A stretch of 64,000 nt of DNA, taken from Alphaproteobacteria bacterium. Lineage in GTDB: Bacteria > Pseudomonadota > Alphaproteobacteria > Reyranellales > Reyranellaceae. Under the pieces are notes generated by a model. That model ran no database searches. It was not told the DNA's origin and worked only from the letters and a program-made list of their open reading frames with translations. Shown piece after piece: positions 54,919 through 62,524 of this stretch (position 1 is its first letter; the number at the start of each line of letters is the position of its first letter). The position numbers were made by a program, and so were the translations under genes. The DNA lies in NCBI GenBank assembly GCA_016869975.1, contig VGCZ01000018.1, positions 1-64,000 of the forward strand, written 5' to 3'.

Positions 54919-55509
54919 TCAGCCCGTGTACCATATATGCTCGATCCAACCGTGCGAGCCATGATTATTGTACCTGCCCTGGCTGCCGTGCAGCTCATGC
55001 AGCGTGCCGCGCCAGGGATCGAGAACGACGACCCAGGTCCGGCTGGTGCAGCGCGCGGCGAGGATGAAGTGACCGCCATTGCGCGTCATCGTCGCGCCGG
55101 CGCCGCGATACCAGCCGACGAGGAGCAGCGCCGGAAAGCGGTCCCGGATGCGATTCTTCTGCCAGGCGAAGTTATAGGACGAAGTGCCGGGATACATGGC
55201 GCCGGTGTCGGCGCTCACGCGGATCCCGGAGGCTCGGAGAGTGGGCGTGATATTGCCCTCGTCCGTGCCGGTACCCAGCCCTCTGTTCGCACCAGAGAGC
55301 TGGCTCTGAAGCAGCGATCCAGAGAAGTTGCCGGAAATCGCCTTGTACCCGCTCTCGCCGTTGACGCTGCACTGCTGGCGCGTCTGGTCCCACATCATGC
55401 CGATGCTGGCGAGCGCGCAGGACATCGGTTCGTTCTGCCGGTCGACGTAGTGGGTGACCCCATCGGAATCGTTGCGGCGGATGTACTCTTGGGCGACGAC
55501 AAACGACAT
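54919..55509 (-). CDS. papain-like cysteine protease (AvrRpt2/C39-type), orphan
   Basis: A 196-residue protein. A papain-like catalytic set is visible: oxyanion Gln25, nucleophile Cys31 six residues on (Q-NEPMS-C), His147 in NGGHFILAARC and Asp164 in VVLDPW. Cys-to-His-to-Asp order and spacing (17 residues between His and Asp) fit the AvrRpt2/C39-like group. No signal peptide is evident. The ATG at 55509 has GGGGAG 8 nt upstream; the frame opens 8 codons earlier. It stands between sufS and a molybdenum gene without an obvious partner. Substrate, toxin or effector role unknown; the family call is by motif only. Confidence 0.65.
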   Translation of the reverse strand: MSFVVAQEYIRRNDSDGVTHYVDRQNEPMSCALASIGMMWDQTRQQCSVNGESGYKAISGNFSGSLLQSQLSGANRGLGTGTDEGNITPTLRASGIRVSADTGAMYPGTSSYNFAWQKNRIRDRFPALLLVGWYRGAGATMTRNGGHFILAARCTSRTWVVVLDPWRGTLHELHGSQGRYNNHGSHGWIEHIWYTG

Positions 55510-55578
55510 GACGACGCTCCCCTGTAGCGACAATCAGAAAAAGTGAACGATCAATTATTTCTTAAATCGCCCTACTCG

Positions 55579-57240
55579 TCAAGCGCGCCGTGCGCGGAAG
55601 GCCGCCAGCGCTTCCGGCGTATCGAGATCGACCAGAACACCGTCCGACGACACCTCGCCGTCCATCGGAACCTCGCAGACCTGGTCGGCATGCTCGCCGA
55701 TCAGGTGGCGCGCGCCGGTGTCGCCCGACACGCCGCCCATCTCCGGGAAGAAGCGCTTGGCCCATAGCACCGGGTTGCCGCGCTTTCCCTCGACGGTGGG
55801 TACGCAGATCGATCGACCCTCGACCGGGTTGAAGGCCGCGATCAGCTTGTTGAGCTGCGCCGGCGTGACGGCCGGCATGTCGCCCAGCAGCACGAGCGCG
55901 CCGTCGATGTCGGCGGGCAAGGTCGCGACGCCTGCCTTCAGCGAGGTGCTCAGTCCCTGCGCGTAGTCAGGATTCTCGACGAAGCGCACGGCGCGCGCGA
56001 CATCGCCCAGGCTGGCCACGGCGCGGCGCACGTCGTCGGCCATGTGGCCCAGCACAACGGTGGCCGACACCGCGTGCGACATCATCGCGGCGCGCACCAC
56101 GCGCGCCACCATCGGCGCGCCGTCGATCTCCGCCAGCAATTTGTTCGACGGGCCCATGCGGCTGGAGCGACCGGCCGCGAGGATGAGGGCGGCGATGCGC
56201 GGCGCGCGCTGCGCTTCGCCCTTGCCCTCGCTATCCTCGCCGCTGCGCGCCACGCCGCGCATCGTGGTTTCCTCCAGCAGCCCGCCCGCGCCCATGCGCA
56301 CGATCTCGCTCCGCCGCACCGGCAATCCGGCGGCCAGACGCTGCAGCACCATGTCGAAGCCGTTGAATTTCGGCGACTTGGCGCAGCCCGGTAGGCCGAT
56401 CGCCGGCCTGCCGTCGAGCTCGCCCATCAGCAGCAGGTTGCCGGGGTCGACGGGCATGCCGAAATGCGTGATGTGACCGCCCGCCTTCTCGATCCCCGAC
56501 GGCACTGTGTCGCGCCGGTCGACGATCGCCGAGGCGCCGGCGATCAGGAACAGATCGCAGCCCTCGGCCGCGAGTTCCGTCAGTGCCGCGGCGATCTCGC
56601 CCTCGTCGTGGCGCACGCGGCGCTCGCCGGCGAGCGTGCCGCCCAACCCGGCCATGCGCGCCCGTGTCGTCTCGGTCGCCTTGTCGAGAACCTTCGCGCG
56701 CGTGCCCGGCAGGCTGGTCTGCACCAGCCCGGCTCTCATCGCCTTGAAGGGCGCCAGCGAAACCATGGGACCGCCGTCTCGCACCACCGCCAGGGCGCGC
56801 TCGAGCGCGGCGCGCGGCACGGCGAACGGGATGATCTTGATGGTGGCGACCATCTGCTTTACCGCGGCCGCGGCGTAGGCCGGCAAGGTCGCGATGGTGA
56901 TCGACTCGTCGATGTCATTGAGCGCGTCGAGCCGCGCCTGATCGGCGACCACGACACCGGGCGCCGTCGCGAAGAGATTGGCACGGCCGGTGAACGGCGC
57001 GGTCGCCGTGAGGCCGGAGCCCATCACCGCCTCGGCGATGGTGCGCGCCGCCTCGTCCTCGTGCACGTCGTCGGGCGCCAGCCTGGCGGCGATCACCGTC
57101 TTCACACCGGCGGCCTTCAACGCGGCGACGTCGAGTTCAGACAGTCGCCGGCCCTTGGCGAAGTTGATGCGACCCTCGCGGTGCGCGTGCGCGAGGATCG
57201 CGCCCGCCGCCTCGTCGATGGCGATGTCGCCGAACCGCAT
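55579..57240 (-). CDS. fused molybdopterin-binding and MobA-like nucleotidyltransferase protein
   Basis: A 553-residue two-domain protein. Residues 1-340 resemble the MoCF/MoeA-like molybdopterin-binding family (LFLIAGASAIVDRRDTVPSG, GLPGCAKSPKFNGFD). Residues about 345-553 are a MobA/MocA-type nucleotidyltransferase with LAAGRSSRMGPSNK. The linker carries SEGKGEAQR. It probably matures the molybdenum cofactor to the dinucleotide form (MCD). The fusion and its position directly upstream of xdhC-like genes link it to a Mo-hydroxylase. It is not the canonical MoeA of general Moco synthesis; substrate is inferred. Confidence 0.82.
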   Translation of the reverse strand: MRFGDIAIDEAAGAILAHAHREGRINFAKGRRLSELDVAALKAAGVKTVIAARLAPDDVHEDEAARTIAEAVMGSGLTATAPFTGRANLFATAPGVVVADQARLDALNDIDESITIATLPAYAAAAVKQMVATIKIIPFAVPRAALERALAVVRDGGPMVSLAPFKAMRAGLVQTSLPGTRAKVLDKATETTRARMAGLGGTLAGERRVRHDEGEIAAALTELAAEGCDLFLIAGASAIVDRRDTVPSGIEKAGGHITHFGMPVDPGNLLLMGELDGRPAIGLPGCAKSPKFNGFDMVLQRLAAGLPVRRSEIVRMGAGGLLEETTMRGVARSGEDSEGKGEAQRAPRIAALILAAGRSSRMGPSNKLLAEIDGAPMVARVVRAAMMSHAVSATVVLGHMADDVRRAVASLGDVARAVRFVENPDYAQGLSTSLKAGVATLPADIDGALVLLGDMPAVTPAQLNKLIAAFNPVEGRSICVPTVEGKRGNPVLWAKRFFPEMGGVSGDTGARHLIGEHADQVCEVPMDGEVSSDGVLVDLDTPEALAAFRARRA

Positions 57241-57244
57241 GGGC

Positions 57245-57970
57245 TCAGGCCGCGCGCTCGCGCGGCTCGCGCTCGGCGGCCTGCGCCGAGCGCACCTGGA
57301 TGATCTGCGCCAGGATCGAGATCGCGATCTCCGCCGGCGAGCGGCCGCCGAGGTTCAGGCCGACGGGCCCATGGATACGCGCGAACTGCGCGTCGGTGAT
57401 GCCGGCCTCGTTCAGCCGCGCCTTGCGCTTGGCGTGCGTGTTGCGGCTGCCCAGCGAGCCGACATAGAAGGCGTCGGAGTTCAGCGCCACGATCAGCGCC
57501 GGATCGTCGAGCTTTGGGTCGTGGGTCAAGGTCACCACGGCGGTCGCCGGATCGGGCTTCAGCCGCTCCATCGCCTCGTCCGGCCAGTCGGTCAGCACGG
57601 TGACGCCGGGGAAACGGCTGTCGCTGGCGAAGGCGCGGCGCGGATCGATCACCGTGACATCGAAGCCGCTCATCGCTGCCATCGGCACCAGCGCCTGTGC
57701 GATATGGACGGCGCCGACCACGATCATGCGCTGCGGCGGGATGAACGCCTGCACGAAGAGCTTGCCCGAGGCCGTTTCGACCGTCTCGCTCTTGCCCGAC
57801 TCGAGCGCGGCGCGGCCTGCCGCGACCGCAGCCGCGTCGCTGGCGAGCGCGCCCTCCGCGCGATCCTTGAAGATCAGCACTTCCTCGCCATCGGCGATGC
57901 GCTTGACCAGCACAACCGGCCGCCGCGCCGCGCGCGCGGCCTGCAAGGCGTCGAGAGTCGACAGTTTCAT
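57245..57970 (-). CDS. XdhC/CoxF-family protein, Rossmann domain
   Basis: A 241-residue maturation factor for Mo-hydroxylases. The C-terminal half is the XdhC Rossmann domain (RMIVVGAVHIAQALVPMAAM, then DVTVIDPRRAF and YVGSLGSRNTHAKR). The N-terminal part keeps VVLVKRIADGEEVLIF. In related proteins this domain is fused to an XdhC/CoxI N-domain; here that domain is a separate gene. The ATG at 57970 gives MKLSTLDALQAARA; the frame is open upstream into the repeat. It ends 4 nt before the MobA-like gene starts. Confidence 0.85.
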   Translation of the reverse strand: MKLSTLDALQAARAARRPVVLVKRIADGEEVLIFKDRAEGALASDAAAVAAGRAALESGKSETVETASGKLFVQAFIPPQRMIVVGAVHIAQALVPMAAMSGFDVTVIDPRRAFASDSRFPGVTVLTDWPDEAMERLKPDPATAVVTLTHDPKLDDPALIVALNSDAFYVGSLGSRNTHAKRKARLNEAGITDAQFARIHGPVGLNLGGRSPAEIAISILAQIIQVRSAQAAEREPRERAA

Positions 57971-57991
57971 CGCGTGTCCTTCCTCATATGG

Positions 57992-58117
57992 CTCCCTCTC
58001 CCCGTTTACGGGGAGAGGGTTGGGGTGAGGGGCTGAAGCAAGTGGCGCACGACCGCCCTGCGCAACCGGCGACTCCCCCTCACCCCGACCCTCTCCCCGC
58101 AAGCGGGGAGAGGGAGG
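57992..58117. repeat. long inverted-repeat element (family III) between the two XdhC genes
   Basis: Left unit 57992-58033: CCCTCTCCCCG-loop-CGGGGAGAGGG then TTGGGGTGAGGGGC. Right unit 58071-58117 is the inverted copy with two or three mismatches. They flank a 37-nt centre. The layout equals that of the element at 7269-7420, but the sequence family is different. Confidence 0.85.
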
Positions 58118-58123
58118 AGAACG

Positions 58124-58447
58124 TCAGCCCACCTTCTCGACGAAGACCTGCACCTTGCCGCCGCAGGCCAGCCCGACATCCCAGGCCTGCTCGTCGGTGA
58201 CGCCGAAATCGAGCAGACGCGGTTTGCCGTCCTTGATGGCGTCGAGCGCTTCCTTGACCACGGCGCCCTCGATGCAGCCGCCGGAGACCGAGCCCACCAT
58301 GTTGCCGGCGCCGTCGATGGCGAGCTGGCTGCCCACCGGGCGCGGCGAGGAGCCCCAGGTCAAGGTCACCGTGGCCAACGCCACGTCCTTGCCGGCGTCC
58401 TTCCACTGGCGCACCGCGCCGAGGATGTCTTCCTGAGCCGGATTCAT
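58124..58447 (-). CDS. XdhC/CoxI-family protein, N-terminal domain only
   Basis: A 107-residue protein equal to the XdhC_CoxI domain (WKDAGKDVALATVTLTWGSS, GSQLAIDGAGNMVGSVSGGC, IEGAVVKEALDAI). In fused homologues this is followed by the Rossmann domain. The ATG at 58447 gives MNPAQEDILGAV. It precedes coxE-like by 13 nt and the repeat follows it, so the split from the larger XdhC gene coincides with the repeat. Both parts are probably needed together to load the sulfurated Mo cofactor. Confidence 0.85.
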   Translation of the reverse strand: MNPAQEDILGAVRQWKDAGKDVALATVTLTWGSSPRPVGSQLAIDGAGNMVGSVSGGCIEGAVVKEALDAIKDGKPRLLDFGVTDEQAWDVGLACGGKVQVFVEKVG

Positions 58448-58460
58448 CGTGCCCTCCATC

Positions 58461-59714
58461 TCATGCGGCCCGCGCGCGGTCGCGCCAGTCCGCCATCGTC
58501 CGGCCGCCGCGACGCACTGGCTCGCTCAGCGCCGCCACCAGCTCGGCCAAGCTGTCGAGATTGTGCACCGGCCGGAAATCGTCGACATGCGGCAGCATCG
58601 CCCGGTTGCCCAGAGATTTTGGCTCGTACCCGTCGTAGCGCAAGAGCGGGTTGAGCCAGATCAGCCGGGAACAGGATTTGTGCAGCCGCTCCATCTCCTC
58701 CGGCAGGCCCGCCGCGCCCTCGCGGTCGAGCCCGTCGGTGATCAGCAGCACCACGGCGCCCTGCCCCAGCACCCGGCGCGACCATTTCAGGTTGAACTCG
58801 TGCAGGGTGGCGCCGATGCGCGTGCCGCCGGACCAGTCCTCTACCTGGGCGCTGGCCTTGGCAAGGGCGACATCGACATCCTTGTCCCGAAGCGCGCGCG
58901 TCACGTTGTTGAGCCGCGTGCCGAAGGTGAAGCTGAATACCCGGTCGCGATCGCTCGCCAGCGCGTGCATGAAATGCAGGAACATCCGACTGTACTTGCT
59001 CATCGAGCCGGAGATGTCGCAGAGGATAACCAGCGGCGGCGGCCGCCTTCGCGGTTCCTTCCGATGCAGCTCGATCACGCCGTGCGGCTTGAGCGAGGCG
59101 CGCATCGTGGCGCGCATGTCGATGCGGCTGCCATGCGCTGACGGCCGCGTGCGGCGGATGCGTCGGTCGGGGATCGGCAGGCGCAGGCGCTGGATCGCGC
59201 GCAGCGCCTGGGCGATCTCGGCCGCCGACATTTGCTCGAAGTCGCGCGTCTGCAACAGCTCGCGGTCGGAGAAGGTCAAGGTCGCTTCGAGCTCCATCTT
59301 GGGCGGCTCCTCGGACTCCTCCTCCGGCGCCTGGCCGCGGCCCGATTGCAGGGCTTCCTGCAGGCGGCGGCTCATCTGCTTCTTGCTCTGGTCCTCCTCG
59401 AAGCCGCCGTCGATCTGCGGCAGCATCATGCCCATCATCTTCTCGAGCAGCTTGGGATTGCGCCAGAAGACGTGGAAGGCTTGATCGAAGATCTCGCGCT
59501 GGTCGCGGCGGTTCACGAACACGCTGTGCAGGGTCCAGTAGAAATCCTCGCGCCGGCCGAGCCCCGCCGCCTCGACCGCCTTCACCGCTTCGAGCACGCG
59601 GCCCGGGCCGATCGGCAGCCCCGCCGCGCGCAGGGTGCGCGCGAAGTTCATGATGTTGACGACGAGCTTGGGCTCGGCCGGCGGCTTCGGGGCTGAGCGG
59701 ATGACTTCGGACAT
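58461..59714 (-). CDS. CoxE-like VWA domain protein
   Basis: A 417-residue protein of the CoxE family; in carboxydotrophs it helps build the Cu-Mo site of CO dehydrogenase. The C-terminal von Willebrand A domain has the MIDAS motif DISGSMS near residue 231 and a downstream TDGLDREG. The N-terminal half is helical. It ends 13 nt before the CoxI-like gene and starts 3 nt after the MoxR ATPase, the standard VWA-MoxR pair. Whether the enzyme served is CO dehydrogenase or another Mo-hydroxylase is not decidable here. Confidence 0.85.
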   Translation of the reverse strand: MSEVIRSAPKPPAEPKLVVNIMNFARTLRAAGLPIGPGRVLEAVKAVEAAGLGRREDFYWTLHSVFVNRRDQREIFDQAFHVFWRNPKLLEKMMGMMLPQIDGGFEEDQSKKQMSRRLQEALQSGRGQAPEEESEEPPKMELEATLTFSDRELLQTRDFEQMSAAEIAQALRAIQRLRLPIPDRRIRRTRPSAHGSRIDMRATMRASLKPHGVIELHRKEPRRRPPPLVILCDISGSMSKYSRMFLHFMHALASDRDRVFSFTFGTRLNNVTRALRDKDVDVALAKASAQVEDWSGGTRIGATLHEFNLKWSRRVLGQGAVVLLITDGLDREGAAGLPEEMERLHKSCSRLIWLNPLLRYDGYEPKSLGNRAMLPHVDDFRPVHNLDSLAELVAALSEPVRRGGRTMADWRDRARAA

Positions 59715-59717
59715 CGC

Positions 59718-60641
59718 CTAGGCAGCCGGCAAGGCCGCCACCTCGCTCTTCACGCGGCCGAGGATGGCGGCGGCCTCGATGCCCTGGATGCGCTGGATGT
59801 CATCCTGGTACTTCAGCAGGATACCCAGGGTGGAATCGATCACGTTGGGATCGAGGTCGAGCACGTTGAGCTCCGACAGCGCCTGCGCCCAGTCGATCGA
59901 CTCGGCGACGCCCGGTGACTTGAACAGGTCCATGTTCCGCAGCGCCTGCACGAAGCCCACGACCTGCCGCGCCAGCGCCGCCGGCGCCTCGGGCGCCTTG
60001 GTGGCGAGGATCTGCCGCTCGCGCGCCGCGTCGGGATAGTCGACCCAGTGATAGAAGCAGCGGCGCTTGAGCGCATCGTGGATCTCGCGCGTGCGGTTCG
60101 AGGTGATGATCACGATCGGCGCTTCAGGGGCCTTCACCGTGCCCAGCTCGGGGATCGAGACCTGGAAATCGGAGAGCACCTCCAGCAGATAGGCTTCGAA
60201 GGGTTCGTCGGTGCGGTCGAGCTCGTCGATCAGCAGCACCGGCGGGCCGGCCGGATCGGGCTGCAGCGCCTCCAGCAGCGGGCGGCGAATCAGGAAGCGC
60301 TCGTTGAAGACGTCGCTGCCGAGCTGGTCGCGATCGACGGCGCCCTGCGCCTCGGCTAACCGGATCTCGATCATCTGCCGGGCGTAGTTCCACTCGTAGA
60401 CGGCGGATGCCGCGTCGAGGCCCTCGTAGCATTGCAGGCGGATCAGCTTGCGGCCGAGCGTCTGGGCCAGGACCTTGGCGATCTCGGTCTTGCCGACGCC
60501 GGCCTCACCCTCGCAGAACAGCGGCCGGCCGCGTTTGAGAGCAAGGAAGAGGACTGTGGCGAGGCTGCGGTCGGCGATATAGTCGCCACGGCGCAGGAGA
60601 TCGACCATGGCGTCGATCGACTCGGGTACTGGGGTGGACAT
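59718..60641 (-). CDS. CoxD-like MoxR AAA+ ATPase
   Basis: A 307-residue AAA+ ATPase of the MoxR type that works with a VWA protein on metallocofactor assembly. Walker A is GEAGVGKT (residues 45-52), Walker B VLLIDELDRTDE, sensor 1 VIITSNRTREIHDALKRRC. The ATG at 60641 was taken; a TTG just before it would add one residue. It is the first gene of the Mo-maturation cluster (coxD, coxE, coxI-like, xdhC, moeA/mobA-like), all on the minus strand within about 5 kb. Confidence 0.86.
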   Translation of the reverse strand: MSTPVPESIDAMVDLLRRGDYIADRSLATVLFLALKRGRPLFCEGEAGVGKTEIAKVLAQTLGRKLIRLQCYEGLDAASAVYEWNYARQMIEIRLAEAQGAVDRDQLGSDVFNERFLIRRPLLEALQPDPAGPPVLLIDELDRTDEPFEAYLLEVLSDFQVSIPELGTVKAPEAPIVIITSNRTREIHDALKRRCFYHWVDYPDAARERQILATKAPEAPAALARQVVGFVQALRNMDLFKSPGVAESIDWAQALSELNVLDLDPNVIDSTLGILLKYQDDIQRIQGIEAAAILGRVKSEVAALPAA

Positions 60642-60758
60642 CAAAGCCGTGTGGTTGGGGGCAAAAGTAGAGTGACGTGTGATACTAGCGGGGCCGGGGA
60701 TGACCTTGCCACACCGCTCGTATGGTGAGTGTTCACATCACTTAGGGGAAACTTCCAG

Positions 60759-61001
60759 ATGCGCAAGACAATACCGATGATCCTGGCGCTCGCCGCCGCG
60801 ATGGCCATGGGATCAGCCTTCGCCGAGCAGAAGGGCCAGGGCAAGGGCGACCGCCCGGACAAGGCACAAGGCGTGACCCCAAAGGGCGGCGACAAGGGCG
60901 ACAAGGCCGATGGCAAGGCGCCCCCCTCGAAAGTCGTCACTCCCAGAGACCCGGCCAGCGGTCAGGCGACCGGCAAGCGCCAGCACGGGCCAATCCAGTA
61001 G
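60759..61001 (+). CDS. small Lys/Gly-rich exported protein
   Basis: An 80-residue protein with a signal peptide (MRKTIPMILALAAAMAMGSA, cleavage near AFA). The mature part of about 58 residues is low-complexity and strongly basic: Lys, Gly, Asp and Pro repeats such as GDKGDKADGKAP. It is probably disordered in the periplasm. The ATG at 60759 has AGGGGA upstream. It ends 8 nt before the SDR gene, so the two may share a transcript. No family recognised. Confidence 0.55.
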   Translation: MRKTIPMILALAAAMAMGSAFAEQKGQGKGDRPDKAQGVTPKGGDKGDKADGKAPPSKVVTPRDPASGQATGKRQHGPIQ

Positions 61002-61009
61002 GAGTTCGG

Positions 61010-61753
61010 ATGTACGGTGACGTCCTGAGGGGAAAGAACGCGGTCGTCACCGGTGGTGCGCGCGGCATCGGGTTGGCGTGCGCGCAGGCGCTGCAAGCCG
61101 CCGGCGCGCGCATCGCGGTGTGGGATCGGGACGAGGCCGTCGCCCGGGAGTCGGCGGCGACCTTGCCCGGCGCCATCGCCGTGTCCGTCGACGTCGCCGA
61201 CGACCGCTCGGTTGCGGCAGCGCTGGCGGATACCGAGAAGCGGCTGGGCGGCGTCGACGTCCTGGTCGCCAGTGCCGGCATCACTGGCCCCAACGCGACG
61301 GTCGCCGACTATGACGTGCAGGCCTGGCGGCAGGTGATCGACATCAACCTCACCGGCGTCTTCGTCACCAACCGCGCCGTCGTGCCGGGCATGGTGGCGC
61401 GCAAATGGGGCCGCATCGTCAACATCGCCTCGATCGCCGGCAAGGAAGGCAACCCCAACGCCTCGGCCTATTCCGCCTCGAAGGCCGGCGTGATCGGCCT
61501 GACCAAGTCGCTGGGCAAGGAGCTGGCGAATACCGGCGTGCTGGCGAACTGCGTCTGCCCGGCGGCAATCAAGACCGACATCTTCAAGCAGATGACCCAG
61601 CAACACATCGACTTCATGCTGTCGAAGATCCCGATGGGCCGCTTCGCCACGGTCGAGGAAGCCGCCACCCTGGTGACCTGGCTGGCCTCGCCGCTGTGCA
61701 GCTTCAACACCGGCGCGGTGTTCGACCTCTCGGGTGGTCGCGCGACCTATTAG
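61010..61753 (+). CDS. short-chain dehydrogenase/reductase
   Basis: A classical SDR of 247 residues, probably using NAD(P)H and resembling FabG-like 3-oxoacyl or sugar-alcohol reductases. The cofactor motif TGGARGIG is at residues 14-21, followed by NVAG-like VASAG. Catalytic residues are Ser141, Tyr154 and Lys158 (SAYSASKAG). The C-terminus ends FDLSGGRATY. Stop overlaps the end of the convergent tetR gene by 3 nt. Substrate cannot be assigned. Confidence 0.88.
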   Translation: MYGDVLRGKNAVVTGGARGIGLACAQALQAAGARIAVWDRDEAVARESAATLPGAIAVSVDVADDRSVAAALADTEKRLGGVDVLVASAGITGPNATVADYDVQAWRQVIDINLTGVFVTNRAVVPGMVARKWGRIVNIASIAGKEGNPNASAYSASKAGVIGLTKSLGKELANTGVLANCVCPAAIKTDIFKQMTQQHIDFMLSKIPMGRFATVEEAATLVTWLASPLCSFNTGAVFDLSGGRATY

Positions 61754-62415
61754 GTCGGAGCCAGACCGCGCACCGTCAGGTCGACCATCCCCTGGATCAG
61801 CGCCTGGCGGTCCGACCAGGGAAAGTCGGGTTCGTTGATCAAGGCCGACACCAGGCCGTGGCAGGCCATCCAGGACAGCTCGGCGCAGGTGACCGGCGGA
61901 TGGGGCAGCTTGGCCCCGCCCTGCTCCAGCTCGATGAACTGGCGCTCGAGCATGGCAAAGGCGATCGCGCCCTTGATGCCGGGCTTCTCCGGATCGCTGA
62001 TATCGCCGCGATGGCCGGTATGGCGCACCGGCTCGGGCGCCTGCTCCTCCATGAAGATCAGCCGATACTCGCCGACATGCGCGAGGCCGAACCTGACATA
62101 CGCCTCGCCCATCTGCCGCAGGCGGTCTCGGGGCGAACATTCAATACATTCAATGCTGTGGAAGAGTTCGATCAAGCGACCGAAAGTCTGGTCGCAGAGT
62201 GCCAGCATGATCTCGTCCTTGTCCTTAAAGTACAAGTACAAGGCTGGAGCAGAAACCCCTACACGATCAGCGATTTTCCGGATCGTAGTGGCGCCGTAAC
62301 CCTCTTCGAGGAAGAGCGACTTCGCGGCGACGAGGATTTCGTCGCGCCGCGTGTGTCCCTCACCCCGGCGCTTGCGCCCCAGGGGTGCGACAGTCTGCGC
62401 TGCCACATTCACCAT
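61750..62415 (-). CDS. TetR-family transcriptional regulator
   Basis: A 221-residue repressor. The N-terminal helix-turn-helix is clear (TRRDEILVAAKSLFLEEGYG, TTIRKIADRVGVSAPALYLY, FKDKDEIM), and the C-terminal part is the helical ligand-binding domain (FHSIECIECSPRDRLRQMGE). It is divergent from the RND efflux genes, with a 109-nt spacer that holds two palindromes. This is the usual layout of an efflux repressor whose ligand is a pump substrate. The ligand is unknown. Confidence 0.9.
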   Translation of the reverse strand: MVNVAAQTVAPLGRKRRGEGHTRRDEILVAAKSLFLEEGYGATTIRKIADRVGVSAPALYLYFKDKDEIMLALCDQTFGRLIELFHSIECIECSPRDRLRQMGEAYVRFGLAHVGEYRLIFMEEQAPEPVRHTGHRGDISDPEKPGIKGAIAFAMLERQFIELEQGGAKLPHPPVTCAELSWMACHGLVSALINEPDFPWSDRQALIQGMVDLTVRGLAPT

Positions 62416-62450
62416 TTTGTTCCTCTTGCGGGCGTGCCCGGGCTTGATCA

Positions 62451-62470
62451 GTTAACGACGGTAAGTTAAC
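62451..62470. promoter_or_regulatory. candidate TetR operator 1 (GTTAAC-N8-GTTAAC)
   Basis: Two GTTAAC hexamers, each self-complementary, flank an 8-nt spacer (62451-62456 and 62465-62470). Its centre is 29 bp from the second palindrome, close to three helical turns. Located near the tetR start. Confidence 0.45.
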
Positions 62471-62478
62471 ACTATTCA

Positions 62479-62500
62479 GTTCAGTTTGCAATGACTGAAC
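62479..62500. promoter_or_regulatory. candidate TetR operator 2 (GTTCAGT-N8-ACTGAAC)
   Basis: A perfect 7-bp inverted repeat with an 8-nt spacer, 25 nt before the adaptor gene. This is the typical position of an operator that blocks the divergent RND operon. Confidence 0.55.
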
Positions 62501-62524
62501 GTTAGTTTACCCGGGAGTGCGGTC

